DNA of 16,100 nt from Actinomycetes bacterium (GCA_030152105.1 JASLIH010000147.1:1-16100); one strand, 5' to 3'. Shown: positions 6,341 through 15,414, numbered from the stretch's first letter. Notes: a model not told the origin generated them from the sequence alone. Made by a program: numbers and translations.

Positions 6341-7842
6341 CGGCGCCGGGGGGCGTGGCCGTGGCGCAGCTTCATGACCTGCTTGACGGCCGGGAGGACA
6401 AAGCTCGGCCGGTTGAAGCTCTGCATCGGGAACGGCAGCGCGAAGCGCTGGCGGGTGATGGCCTTGGAGCGGGCGAACTCGCGCAGGCCGTCGGGGCCGT
6501 GGATGCGGCCGAAGCCGGACTCCCCCACCCCGCCCAGAGGCAGCGACGGCATGCCGGCGTAGGTCAGGACCGAGTTGACGCTGGTCATGCCCGAGCGCAG
6601 AGCGCGGGCGATCCGGTCCGCCCGGCGGCCGGCGAACACGGCCGCGCCCAGGCCGTAAGGGTTGGCGTTGGCCAGGGCGACGGCGTGGTCGGCGTCGCGG
6701 GCCCTGATCACCGGCAGGACCGGGCCGAAGGTCTCCTCCCGCATGACCAGGGCGTCAGCCGGCACGTCGACCAGCACCACCGGGTCGACATAGGGCGGGT
6801 GGACCGCGTCCGGGCCGCCGACCAGCGCCCTGGCGCCGCGGGCGAAGGCGTCGTCCAGGTGCCGCTGGATGATCTCGAGCTGCCTGGGCAGGGTCATGGG
6901 CCCGAAGTCGGCCCCGGGGCCGCCACCCGGGCGGACGCGGGAGGCGCGCTCGACCAGCTTGGCCAGGAACCGGTCGTAGACCGGGTCGACCACGTACACC
7001 CGCTCGACGGCCAGGCAGGTCTGGCCGGCGTTGGCCATCCCGCCCCAGACCGCCTGCTCGGCAGCGGCGTCCAGGTCGGCGTCGGCGTCGACCACCATGG
7101 CGTCCTTGCCGCCCAGCTCCAGCACCAACGGGGTGAGCCGCTCGGCGCAGGCGGCCATCACCTTGCGGCCGGTGGCCGGCGACCCGGTGAGGGCGATCTT
7201 GTCCACGCCAGCCAGGCACAGGGCATGGCCGGTGGCCCCGTCCCCGGTGACCACCTGGAGCACCGGCTGGTCGCCCACGGCCTCGGCGAAGGTGTCGGCC
7301 AGCAGGCAGCCCACCGCCGGGGTCAGCTCGCTCGGCTTGAACACCACCGCGTTCCCGGCGGCCAGGGCGTAGGCGATCGACCCGAGCGGGGTGAACACCG
7401 GGTAGTTCCAGGGACCGATGACCCCGACCACCCCGAGGGGCTGGTACTCCACCGAGGCGGAATGGTTGGCCAGCACCAGGGTGCCGCGGGCCCGGCGCGG
7501 CCCGAGCACCCGGGCCGCGTTGCGGGCCGCCCAGTCGAGGTGCTCGACAATCATCAGGACCTCGATGAGGGCGTCGGCGGTGGGCTTGCCGTTCTCGCGG
7601 TGGACAAGGGCGACCAGCTCGTCGGTCCGGCGGACCAGCAGCGCCTTGTAGGCCAGCAGGGCCCGCCGGCGCCCGTCGAAGCCCAGCCCGGCCCAGCCTC
7701 CGGCCGCCTCCCTGGCCCTTTCCACGGCGGCCGCGACCTGCTCGGGCCCGTCGAGCGGGAACGTGCCCACCACCTCCCCGGTGGCCGGGCAGGTGGAGTC
7801 GAAGGTGCGGACGCTGCTCGCGCGCGCTGCTGTCATCGTCAT
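6322..7842 (-). CDS. NAD(P)-dependent aldehyde dehydrogenase
   Basis: A 506-residue cytosolic aldehyde dehydrogenase that oxidises an aldehyde to its acid. The catalytic Cys276 is in NAGQTC, and the general base Glu242 is in LELGGKD. Also seen are Asn146 in GPWNYP, Lys169 in FKPSE, Glu370 in EETFGPV and GESGFGR (440-446). The C-terminal FPMQSFNRP (471-479) and a hydrophobic/basic tail recall the group that includes GabD2-like and coniferyl-aldehyde-like enzymes. The ATG at 7842 is chosen because homology begins there and AAGGGGG lies 6 nt upstream; the open frame continues to 7965 without similarity. It is divergent from an MAO-like amine oxidase, with an 18-bp palindrome between them, so it probably oxidises the aldehyde that oxidase makes. 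The basic tail is encoded where the gene overlaps its convergent neighbour. Confidence 0.94.
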   Translation of the reverse strand: MTMTAARASSVRTFDSTCPATGEVVGTFPLDGPEQVAAAVERAREAAGGWAGLGFDGRRRALLAYKALLVRRTDELVALVHRENGKPTADALIEVLMIVEHLDWAARNAARVLGPRRARGTLVLANHSASVEYQPLGVVGVIGPWNYPVFTPLGSIAYALAAGNAVVFKPSELTPAVGCLLADTFAEAVGDQPVLQVVTGDGATGHALCLAGVDKIALTGSPATGRKVMAACAERLTPLVLELGGKDAMVVDADADLDAAAEQAVWGGMANAGQTCLAVERVYVVDPVYDRFLAKLVERASRVRPGGGPGADFGPMTLPRQLEIIQRHLDDAFARGARALVGGPDAVHPPYVDPVVLVDVPADALVMREETFGPVLPVIRARDADHAVALANANPYGLGAAVFAGRRADRIARALRSGMTSVNSVLTYAGMPSLPLGGVGESGFGRIHGPDGLREFARSKAITRQRFALPFPMQSFNRPSFVLPAVKQVMKLRHGHAPRRRQPSLR

Positions 7843-7890
7843 GGCTGTCCCCCTTCCCCCAGTTGACCTTATCCACTCGGCGGACACAGG

Positions 7891-7908
7891 GCGACAACAG
7901 ATTGTCGC
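7891..7908. promoter_or_regulatory. Operator-like inverted repeat GCGACAA-N4-TTGTCGC
   Basis: Perfect 7-bp arms separated by 4 nt (CAGA), in the 140-nt gap between divergent catabolic genes. It lies 49 bp from the aldehyde dehydrogenase start and 74 bp from the amine oxidase start. Size and place fit a dimeric TetR/GntR-type regulator controlling both genes. No regulator gene is next to it, and I do not recognise the motif. Confidence 0.55.
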
Positions 7909-7948
7909 GAAGCGGTCATGGCGCTGGAGTTTTCCCGTCGCACCTTCG

Positions 7949-7954
7949 TAGAGT
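7949..7954 (+). promoter_or_regulatory. -10 box (TAGAGT) for the amine oxidase gene
   Basis: TAGAGT fits TANNNT and would start transcription near 7961, leaving a leader of about 20 nt with GAGGAG at 7971-7976. It lies 41 bp downstream of the palindrome, so a repressor bound there would sit at or just upstream of the -35 region. Confidence 0.4.
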
Positions 7955-7982
7955 GCGGCCCCCATCCCGTGAGGAGAGTGTG

Positions 7983-9335
7983 TTGACCGCCGCAGCAGAC
8001 GTCGTCGTGGTCGGGGCCGGCCTGGCCGGGCTGGCCGCCGCCAGCAGGCTGGTGGACGCCGGGGCCGAGGTGGTGGTGCTGGAGGCCCGGGAACGGGTGG
8101 GCGGGCGGACCCTGACCCTGCCCGCGGCCGACGGCACCCCGATCGACCACGGCGGCCAGTGGATCGGCCCCACCCAGGACCGCATCGCCGCCCTGGCCGC
8201 CCGGTTCGGGGTCACCACCTACGCGAGCTACGAGCACGGCCTGAACACCGAGTTCCGCGACGGCCGGGCCCACCGGTTCGACGGCCAGCTGCCCGACGGC
8301 AGCGACCCGGTGAGCGCCGTGGCCTTGGGCCAGGCCATCCGCGAGCTCGACGCCATGGCGTCCAGGGTGCCGCTGGAGGCGCCCTGGACGGCCACCGACG
8401 CGCTGGCCTGGGACTCCCAGACGGTCGAGACCTGGCTTCAGGACCGGGTGACGGCCGAGCGGGCCAGGAACTGGCTGCGGGCGGTCATCCGGGGGACCCT
8501 GGCCGCCGAGGCACGCGACCTTTCGCTGCTGCACACCCTGTTCGTGATCCGGTCCGCCGGCGGCATCGCCCCGCTGATCGACACCGCCGGCGGCGCCCAG
8601 GAGCGCCGCTTCCACCAGGGGGCCCAGACCATCTCGATCCGGCTGGCCGAGGCGCTGGGCGGGCGGGTCGTGCTCGGCGCCCCGGCCCAGGTGGTCCGCC
8701 ACGGCGAGGCCGGGGTGGTGGTCGAGGCCGGCGGCCGGTCGGTGGCGGCCGGCCGGGCCATCCTGGCCGTGCCCCCGGCCATCGCCGGGCGGATCGGCTA
8801 CCGGCCGGCCATGCCCGGCTGGCGCAACCAGCTCACCCAGCGGGTCCCGATGGGCAGCGTGATCAAGGTCCACGCCCTCTACGACGAGCCGTTCTGGCGC
8901 ACCGACGGGCTGTCCGGCCTGGCCGTCAGCGACAACGGCCCGGTCAGGATCGTCTACGACAACTCCCCCGAGGACGGGTCGCCCGGGGTGCTGGTCGGGT
9001 TCATCGAGGGCGAGCAGGCCCGCAGCTGGGCAAGGCGCGACCCGGCCGAGCGGCGGGCCGGCATCCTGGCCTGCCTGACCGACTACTTCGGCGAGCGGGC
9101 CGGCCGGCCCCGGGAGCTGCTGGAGCGGTCGTGGGCGGACGAGGAGTACAGCGGCGGCTGCTACGCCGGCTACTTCCCGCCCGGGGTCTGGACCTCCTTC
9201 GGCCAGGCCCTCCGCGAGCCCATCGGCCGCCTCCACTGGGCCGGGACCGAGACCGCCACCGTCTGGACCTCCTATATGGAGGGCGCCGTCCAGTCCGGTG
9301 AGCGGGCCGCCGACGAGGTCCTGGCCGCCTCCTAG
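7983..9335 (+). CDS. Flavin monoamine oxidase (MAO-A/B-like, covalent FAD predicted)
   Basis: A 450-residue flavoprotein that oxidises an amine to an imine/aldehyde with release of H2O2. GAGLAG (11-16) and Glu34 form the FAD dinucleotide fold, followed by ERVGGRT (37-43). Near the C-terminus is SGGCY (390-394). In MAO-A/B the Cys of this pentapeptide carries FAD as 8-alpha-S-cysteinyl, so Cys393 should do so here. Lys295 in GSVIKV matches the MAO lysine that contacts flavin N5 via water. Tyr394 and Tyr431 (SYMEGAVQSG) match the MAO aromatic cage. TTG at 7983 is preferred because GAGGAG is 6 nt upstream; the adjacent in-frame GTG at 7980 is only 3 nt away. The substrate may be a monoamine or diamine. 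It is divergent from an aldehyde dehydrogenase, its likely partner, and its TAG overlaps thiL's TAG in one CTAG. Confidence 0.93.
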   Translation: MTAAADVVVVGAGLAGLAAASRLVDAGAEVVVLEARERVGGRTLTLPAADGTPIDHGGQWIGPTQDRIAALAARFGVTTYASYEHGLNTEFRDGRAHRFDGQLPDGSDPVSAVALGQAIRELDAMASRVPLEAPWTATDALAWDSQTVETWLQDRVTAERARNWLRAVIRGTLAAEARDLSLLHTLFVIRSAGGIAPLIDTAGGAQERRFHQGAQTISIRLAEALGGRVVLGAPAQVVRHGEAGVVVEAGGRSVAAGRAILAVPPAIAGRIGYRPAMPGWRNQLTQRVPMGSVIKVHALYDEPFWRTDGLSGLAVSDNGPVRIVYDNSPEDGSPGVLVGFIEGEQARSWARRDPAERRAGILACLTDYFGERAGRPRELLERSWADEEYSGGCYAGYFPPGVWTSFGQALREPIGRLHWAGTETATVWTSYMEGAVQSGERAADEVLAAS

Positions 9336-10336
9336 CGCTCCGACCGGAAGTGGTCGTAGGCCAGGCCGGCCAGGGGCAGCGGCCCGGACCGGGTCATCCG
9401 GACCCGCTGGCCCGGGTCGGCGACGAACCGGCCGCAGTCGAGCACGCCGCCGAGGTCGGCGGCCCGGGGCAGGGCGGCGGCCAGGACGAAGTCCTCTCCC
9501 CCGGCAAGGGCCAGGGCGAGCGGGTCCAGGCCGAGCAGGGCGGCCGCCTGGATGACCCCGGGGGCCAGAGGGACGGTGGCCTCGTGGACCTCGACGCCGA
9601 CCCCGGACGACTCGGCCAGGTGGAGCGCGTCGCCGGCCAGGCCGTCGGACACGTCGATCATGGCCGTCGCCCCCGCCCGGGCCAGGACGACGCCCATGGC
9701 CAGGGCGGGCTGGGGCCGGCGGTGGGCGGCGGCCAGGCCGGGGAACCGGTCCAGCAGCTCCTTGGCCGCCGGGTCCCCGGACCGGAGCAGGGCCAGCCCG
9801 GCCGCGGCCGCCCCCAGCGGGCCGGTGACGACCAGGCGGTCCCCGGGCCGGGCCCCCGACCGGAGCACCGGGCGCTCGACCTCCCCGAGGGCGGTCACGG
9901 CCAGGGACAGAACCGGGCCGGCGGAGACGTCGCCCCCGACCAGCGACACCCCGAACGTCCGGCAGGCCTCGCCGACCCCGGCGTAGACCCGCTCGAGGGT
10001 CGGCACCGGGGTCGCCTCGGGCACGGTCAGGGCGAGCACCAGCCAGCGGGCCTCGGCGGCCATCGCGGCCAGGTCGGAGAGGTTGGCCGCGACCGCCTTC
10101 CAGCCCCAGTCCTCGGGCTCGGACAGCTCGGCGGTGAAGTCCAGCCCCTCGACGAGCACGTCGGTGGTGACGACCAGCCGGTGCTCCGGGGTCGGCAGGA
10201 GCACGGCGGCGTCGTCGCCCACCCCGGCCTCGACCCCGGGGCCGGGCTCCAGCCCTCCGGTCAGCCGGGCGATCAGCCCGAACTCACCGAGGTGCCGCAG
10301 CTCCCGATCGCCCGGGGGGCTACCGCCAGGCTCCAT
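9332..10336 (-). CDS. thiL: Thiamine-monophosphate kinase
   Basis: A 334-residue PurM-like ATP-dependent kinase making thiamine pyrophosphate from thiamine monophosphate, the last step of the pathway. Motifs in order: GDDAAV (40-45), TTDVLVEGLDF (57-67), AVAANLSDLAAMAA (81-94, Mg/ATP binding), GGDVSAG (134-140), GARPGD (161-166), MIDVSDGL (226-233) and GGEDFVL (279-285). Length is normal. The ATG at 10336 lies 24 nt downstream of the pckA stop on the same strand, after a GGGGGG run that is a poor ribosome binding site, so it is probably cotranscribed with pckA. That pairing has no obvious metabolic logic. The stop overlaps that of the convergent amine oxidase. Confidence 0.95.
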   Translation of the reverse strand: MEPGGSPPGDRELRHLGEFGLIARLTGGLEPGPGVEAGVGDDAAVLLPTPEHRLVVTTDVLVEGLDFTAELSEPEDWGWKAVAANLSDLAAMAAEARWLVLALTVPEATPVPTLERVYAGVGEACRTFGVSLVGGDVSAGPVLSLAVTALGEVERPVLRSGARPGDRLVVTGPLGAAAAGLALLRSGDPAAKELLDRFPGLAAAHRRPQPALAMGVVLARAGATAMIDVSDGLAGDALHLAESSGVGVEVHEATVPLAPGVIQAAALLGLDPLALALAGGEDFVLAAALPRAADLGGVLDCGRFVADPGQRVRMTRSGPLPLAGLAYDHFRSER

Positions 10337-10360
10337 GCGCCCCCCGGACCCCCATCCGGC

Positions 10361-11908
10361 TCAGGACACGGCCTTGACGATGGCCTCGTCCAGCCCCGGG
10401 AACTCGGCGAGGTAGTCGGCCCGTTCGGCCTTGAGGCGCTCGACGTGGCGGCGGTACTCGTCGCCGCGGCCCTGGCGCTCGTACAGCCGGCGCGGCTGGA
10501 GCAGCTCGGGGTCGTCGATGCCCGGCACCTCGGAGGCGACCTGGTAGCCGAAGTCGGGGTCCTCGTCCCAGGTGATGCTGCCCTCGGCGATGGCCCGGAC
10601 GATGGCCGACGAGTGCGGGATGCGGAGCTTCCTGGAGCGGTCGTCGCCCTCGGGCCCGCCGACCCGGCCGGTGTTGAGCAGGAACACCTCGAGCGGGTGG
10701 GTCTCCAGCAGCTCGGCCAGCCGGTTGCCCTGCTGCTCGTGGCGGAGGGGGAAGAACGGGTTGGTCCCAGGGACGCGCAGCGACCGGCCCTCCTCGTCCT
10801 TGCCGCCGGCCGAGGTGCCCTGGGTCTCGCCGAGCATGAAGTAGCCGGCCGCCTGCTCGACGTTGAGCCGGGCCACCCCGGGGATGACGTTCTCGTTGCG
10901 GTTCAGGACCAGCAGGAACGACGCCGGCGGGACCCGGCCGGCCGGGTAGTTGTCGATCGAGCGCATGTTGAACACGGCCCGGCCGTTCTGGGTGTAGGAG
11001 GTGTCGAAGAAGTCGATCTCGTCGCCGTGCTGGGAGACGTTCTCCAGGTAGGCGTCGGGCTTGGTCACGGCCCCGTGGATGGCCGGCTCGTCGGTCGCCG
11101 AGAGGGCGAAGGTCTTGGCGAAGCAGCCGTCCTCGGTGGAGACGATCCTGCCCCCGGCGAACAGCCCGATGAAGTCGTCCTGGACCGCCTGGGAGCCGTT
11201 CTGCTTGGTGAAGGTGGTGGTGGTCTTGCCCGTCCCGGAGAGGCCGACGATCAGCATGGTCTTCTCGCCGTCGGAGGTCGGGATGACCTTGCAGCCGGCA
11301 TGCATGGCCAGCCCGCCGCCCTCGTAGACCTTGCGGTTCCACATCCGCAGGCCGCCCTTCTTGGACTCCCCGAAGTAGTCGGAGTTGAGGACCCGGGTCA
11401 CGCCGGCGTCCAGGTCGACGGCGATCACCCGGTCGTCGGGGTAGCCGGGGGCGGCCAGGTTGGGGGTGTAGACGATGGTGATCTCGGGCTCGTGGCCGGT
11501 GTCGCCCTCGACCGGGTCGTAGTACAGGAACCGCTGCATGCCGGCGATGTTGGCGTTGGCCTTCTCGATGACCAGCCGGGCCGGGGTGCGGTAGGGGCCG
11601 GCGTGGCCGACGAACCCGTCGACCACCACCATGTCCTGGCCGCGGATGTACTGGTCCTGGAAGGCGGCCAACCGGGCCCCTTCCTGGCGGTCGATCGTCT
11701 GGTCGCTGTGCTCGGAGGGCCGGTCCGTGACCACGTAGGTCGACCCCTTGGACCGGGAGACGACCTTGGTCTGGACGTTGACGTTGCCGTACTTCGTCCG
11801 ACGGGCCTGGGGCATCGCGTCGGTGTACTCGCGCAGCTCGGCCTCGGTCGGGTGGAAGGCGACCGATCTGGCGGCGAGGCCCAGGTCGGACGGTGGCGAG
11901 GTCGGCAT
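10361..11908 (-). CDS. pckA: Phosphoenolpyruvate carboxykinase (ATP), divergent type
   Basis: A 515-residue gluconeogenic enzyme converting oxaloacetate and ATP to PEP, ADP and CO2. Catalytic residues of the ATP-type family can be placed: Tyr178/Lys183/Lys184 in YFGESKKG, His203 in MHAGCK (where E. coli has HCSAN), the kinase-1a loop GLSGTGKT (222-229) with Lys228/Thr229, and Asp244-Asp245 (where E. coli has DDEHGW). The usual GRSPKDK and HCSAN signatures are altered although the metal and nucleotide ligands are kept. This is a divergent branch; many actinobacteria instead use the unrelated-looking GTP enzyme. The ATG at 11908 has GGAGGG 5 nt upstream. It lies 37 nt after the phosphoribosyltransferase gene and 24 nt before thiL, suggesting one transcript, perhaps with an added promoter at 11943-11948. 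Confidence 0.92.
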   Translation of the reverse strand: MPTSPPSDLGLAARSVAFHPTEAELREYTDAMPQARRTKYGNVNVQTKVVSRSKGSTYVVTDRPSEHSDQTIDRQEGARLAAFQDQYIRGQDMVVVDGFVGHAGPYRTPARLVIEKANANIAGMQRFLYYDPVEGDTGHEPEITIVYTPNLAAPGYPDDRVIAVDLDAGVTRVLNSDYFGESKKGGLRMWNRKVYEGGGLAMHAGCKVIPTSDGEKTMLIVGLSGTGKTTTTFTKQNGSQAVQDDFIGLFAGGRIVSTEDGCFAKTFALSATDEPAIHGAVTKPDAYLENVSQHGDEIDFFDTSYTQNGRAVFNMRSIDNYPAGRVPPASFLLVLNRNENVIPGVARLNVEQAAGYFMLGETQGTSAGGKDEEGRSLRVPGTNPFFPLRHEQQGNRLAELLETHPLEVFLLNTGRVGGPEGDDRSRKLRIPHSSAIVRAIAEGSITWDEDPDFGYQVASEVPGIDDPELLQPRRLYERQGRGDEYRRHVERLKAERADYLAEFPGLDEAIVKAVS

Positions 11909-11942
11909 CTAGGCCCTCCAGCGTTGGAGACGAGAGGCGTCC

Positions 11943-11948
11943 AGTCTA
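11943..11948 (-). promoter_or_regulatory. Possible -10 box (TAGACT) for pckA, overlapping the upstream stop codon
   Basis: TAGACT on the minus strand includes the TAG stop of the phosphoribosyltransferase gene (11948-11946). Transcription would start near 11936, about 27 nt before the pckA ATG. No good -35 is visible. The identical hexamer is the leaderless -10 at 5875. Confidence 0.33.
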
Positions 11949-12605
11949 GCGTGGGGTCGAGGCGCGCCTCTCCTGGAGACACCGCAGGACCTCGTCGTCG
12001 TCGACCTGGGGGAAGTGCTCGTAGACCTGGCCGACGTTGAGGTACGGGTCCGGGGTGAGCAGCACGACCACCTGGTCGACGACCGGCGAGAGCCGCTCGG
12101 CCAGGTCGGGCGGGCCGACGGGCACAGCCACCAGGACCCGGGTGGCGCCGGCCCGGCGGGTGTAGGAGGCGGCCGCCGCGCAGGTCCAGCCGGTCGCCAC
12201 CCCGTCGTCGACCAGCACGGCCGTCCGGCCGGCCAGCTCGAGGGGGGGCAGGCCGTCGCGGTAGGCGGCGGTCCGCCTGGCCACCTCGGCCGTCTGGCGG
12301 GCCGCCTCGGCCCGGACCGCGGCCATGTCCAGCCCGAGGCGACGGATGGCCGGCTCGTCGAGCGCCTGGACCCCGTCGGCGACGGCGCCGACGGCCAGCT
12401 CCGGGTTCCCGGGGGCGCCGACCTTGCGGGGCACGACCACGTCGAGGGGGGCGCCGAGGCGGACCGCCACCTGGGCGGCCACCACCACCCCGCCCCGGGG
12501 GACGCCCAGGACCAGCACGGGGGGCCTGACGAGGCTGGTCACGACTTCGGCCAGCAACCCGCCAGCCTCGACCCGGTCGAGGAACCGCCGCTGCCGTCCC
12601 GCCAT
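11946..12605 (-). CDS. Phosphoribosyltransferase-domain protein
   Basis: A 219-residue type I phosphoribosyltransferase-fold protein. The PRPP-binding loop VLVDDGVATG is at 130-139, with the two acidic residues that hold the ribose hydroxyls. Upstream are VPRGG (35-39) and PRKVGAPGNPELAVGA (59-74), typical of the uncharacterised actinobacterial group that includes Rv0571c-like proteins. No purine or pyrimidine-specific hood is recognisable, so the base or function is unknown. The open frame extends to 12695, but the ATG at 12605 is chosen because homology starts near it, a GGGAG lies just upstream, and the TATGCT promoter box (12629-12634) sits inside the extended frame. It is divergent from the AsnC-domain gene and leads the run to pckA and thiL. 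Confidence 0.88.
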   Translation of the reverse strand: MAGRQRRFLDRVEAGGLLAEVVTSLVRPPVLVLGVPRGGVVVAAQVAVRLGAPLDVVVPRKVGAPGNPELAVGAVADGVQALDEPAIRRLGLDMAAVRAEAARQTAEVARRTAAYRDGLPPLELAGRTAVLVDDGVATGWTCAAAASYTRRAGATRVLVAVPVGPPDLAERLSPVVDQVVVLLTPDPYLNVGQVYEHFPQVDDDEVLRCLQERRASTPR

Positions 12606-12628
12606 CTCGCTCCCAGTCGGGGAAGCAA

Positions 12629-12657
12629 AGCATACCGGCCCTTGCGCTCTCGTGAAA
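12629..12657 (-). promoter_or_regulatory. Promoter TTTCAC-N17-TATGCT for the phosphoribosyltransferase run
   Basis: On the minus strand a TTTCAC (-35) and TATGCT (-10) are 17 nt apart. Transcription would start near 12622, giving a short leader of about 16 nt before the ATG at 12605. This is one of the two best sigma70-like promoters in the window. Confidence 0.5.
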
Positions 12658-12686
12658 TGCCTGGCCGGTCGCGTCGTTTCATGCTC

Positions 12687-12715
12687 TTGGCACACCCTGG
12701 ACCCGCGTGTAGCAT
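12687..12715 (+). promoter_or_regulatory. Promoter TTGGCA-N17-TAGCAT for the AsnC-domain gene
   Basis: A -35 TTGGCA and a -10 TAGCAT lie 17 nt apart, the optimal spacing. Transcription would start near 12722, giving a leader of about 67 nt ending with AAGGAGGT. It is divergent from the phosphoribosyltransferase promoter. Confidence 0.6.
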
Positions 12716-12788
12716 GCGCAGACCCTTCGACCCCGGGGCAGCCGTGGGCGCGCCGTTGCGGCGGCAGAACTCAAGGAGGTCGTTGCTT

Positions 12789-13022
12789 GTGGTGACGGCA
12801 TACATCCTCATTCAGACCGAGGTCGGCAAGGCCGCCCAGGTCGCCAAGGAGATCGCCGAGATCAAGGGCGTCCAGCAGGCCGAGGACGTCACCGGCCCCT
12901 ACGACGTGATCGTCCGCGCGGAGGCTCGCAACGTCGACGACCTGGGCAAGCTGGTGGTGGCCCGGGTCCAGGCGGTCGACGGCATCACCCGCACCCTGAC
13001 CTGCCCTGTGGTCCACCTCTAG
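12789..13022 (+). CDS. Stand-alone Lrp/AsnC ligand-binding (RAM) domain protein
   Basis: A 77-residue protein made up only of the Lrp/AsnC effector-binding domain: VVTAYILIQTEVGKAAQVAK, then GVQQAEDVTGPYDVIVRAEA and a final strand TRTLTCPVVHL. The helix-turn-helix DNA-binding part of full Lrp proteins is absent, so it probably does not bind DNA by itself. It may bind amino acids or form mixed oligomers with a full Lrp; this is inference. GTG at 12789 is chosen because a perfect AAGGAGGT (12773-12780) lies 8 nt upstream; a second GTG follows directly at 12792. It has a strong promoter and ribosome binding site, suggesting high expression. It converges on serC with a 7-nt gap. Confidence 0.88.
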   Translation: MVTAYILIQTEVGKAAQVAKEIAEIKGVQQAEDVTGPYDVIVRAEARNVDDLGKLVVARVQAVDGITRTLTCPVVHL

Positions 13023-13029
13023 GAGGCGC

Positions 13030-14164
<1,135 letters not shown>

Positions 14165-14166
<2 letters not shown>

Positions 14167-14170
14167 TCCT
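14165..14170 (+). promoter_or_regulatory. -10 box (TATCCT) for the aminotransferase gene
   Basis: TATCCT fits TANNNT and would start transcription near 14177, giving a leader of about 32 nt containing GGAGG at 14196-14200, 8 nt before the GTG. It shares its TA with the serC -10 on the other strand. Confidence 0.42.
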
Positions 14171-14208
14171 CGCTCCTCAATCCGCAAGACCGTATGGAGG
14201 CAAGCCCA

Positions 14209-15414
14209 GTGTCAAGGATCTCCCGCCGTGTCGCCGCCATCGCCGAGTCGGCCACCATGGCCATCGACGCCAAGGCCAGGGAGCTCAGGGCGGCCGGCGA
14301 GGACGTGATCGGCTTCGGCGCCGGCGAGCCCGACTTCCCGACCCCCGAGCGGATCGTCGAGGCGGCGGTGGCCGCCTGCCGGCAGCCCAGGTTCCACCAC
14401 TACACCCCGGGGCCCGGCCTGCCCGAGCTGCGGGCGGCGATCGCGGCCAAGACGGCCCGCGACTCCGGCCTGGCCGTCGAGCCCAGCCAGGTGCTGGTCA
14501 CCAACGGCGGCAAGCACGCCATCTTCGAGGCGTTCACCACCCTGCTGGACCCGGGCGACGAGGTCCTGCTGCCCGCGCCCTACTGGGTCACCTACCCCGA
14601 GGCGATCTCCCTGACCGGGGCCGAGCCGGTGGTTGTCGAGACCGGCCAGTCGACCGGGTTCCGGGTGTCGGTCGAGCAGCTCGAGGCGGCCACCACCGAC
14701 CGGACCAAGCTGCTGGTGTTCGTCTCCCCCTCCAACCCGACCGGCGCCGTCTACCCGCGCGAGGAGGTCGAGGCCATCGGCCGCTGGGCGGCCGGCCGGG
14801 GGCTGTGGGTGCTGACCGACGAGATCTACGAGCACCTGGTCTACGGTTCGGCCGAGTTCACCTCGATGCCGGCGGTCGTGCCCGAGCTGGCCGACCGCTG
14901 CGTGGTCGTCAACGGGGTGGCCAAGACCTACGCCATGACCGGCTGGCGGGTCGGCTGGCTGATCGGCCCGCCCGACGTGGTCAGGGCGGCCGTCAACCTC
15001 CAGAGCCACGCCACCTCGAACGTGGCCAACGTCTCCCAGGCGGCCGCGCTGGCCGCCGTCTCGGGCGGCCTGGAGGACGTGGCCGAGATGCGGACCGCCT
15101 TCGACCGGCGGCGGCGCAAGATGGTGGAGCTGCTGCGGGCCATCCCGGGGGTCACCTGCGTCGAGCCCGAGGGCGCCTTCTACGCCTTCCCGTCGCTGGA
15201 GGCGGTGCTGGGCCGGGAGCTGCGCGGCCAGCGGCCGGCCACCACCATGGAGCTGGCCGACCTGATCCTCGAGGAGGCCAAGGTGGCCATCGTGCCCGGG
15301 GAGGCCTTCGGCGCCCCCGGCTACGCCCGCCTGTCGTACGCCCTTGGGGACGACGACCTGGTCGAGGGGGTCACCCGCATCGCCAAGCTGCTGGCCGAGG
15401 CCCGCCCCGCCTAG
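14209..15414 (+). CDS. aspC: Aspartate-type aminotransferase (class I/II, PLP)
   Basis: A 401-residue fold-type I aminotransferase of the bacterial AspC/prephenate-aminotransferase-like subgroup. [10 protein letters not shown] (38-47) is the N-terminal substrate segment; NGGKHAIFE (99-107) binds cofactor phosphate; [10 protein letters not shown] (173-182) has Asn176; Asp204 and Tyr207 are in [12 protein letters not shown]; Lys239 in [16 protein letters not shown] forms the Schiff base; Arg374 in YARLSYA binds the substrate carboxylate. It probably moves amino groups between aspartate and 2-oxoglutarate, though related enzymes also use prephenate or other acids. GTG at 14209 is preferred because GGAGG is 8 nt upstream; an in-frame ATG at 14194 contains that same GGAGG and so lacks its own site. 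The stop overlaps the next gene's in one CTAG. Confidence 0.94.
   Translation: MSRISRRVAAIAESATMAIDAKARELRAAGEDVIGFGAGEPDFPTPERIVEAAVAACRQPRFHHYTPGPGLPELRAAIAAKTARDSGLAVEPSQVLVTNGGKHAIFEAFTTLLDPGDEVLLPAPYWVTYPEAISLTGAEPVVVETGQSTGFRVSVEQLEAATTDRTKLLVFVSPSNPTGAVYPREEVEAIGRWAAGRGLWVLTDEIYEHLVYGSAEFTSMPAVVPELADRCVVVNGVAKTYAMTGWRVGWLIGPPDVVRAAVNLQSHATSNVANVSQAAALAAVSGGLEDVAEMRTAFDRRRRKMVELLRAIPGVTCVEPEGAFYAFPSLEAVLGRELRGQRPATTMELADLILEEAKVAIVPGEAFGAPGYARLSYALGDDDLVEGVTRIAKLLAEARPA

Noticed and set aside
9350..12040. An 896-codon plus-strand open frame opposite thiL and pckA
   Set aside because: It is the antisense shadow of two well-supported genes, with low-complexity Gly/Val/Leu/Asp-rich sequence and no recognisable domain.
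12652..12685. Inverted TGAAA/TTTCA pair between the divergent promoters
   Set aside because: The arms are only 5 bp with a long centre, which is expected by chance; one arm is already part of the -35 box.
12606..12695. Thirty-residue N-terminal extension of the phosphoribosyltransferase
   Set aside because: It would be translated from sequence containing the likely promoter of the gene, and the ATG at 12605 has its own ribosome binding site.
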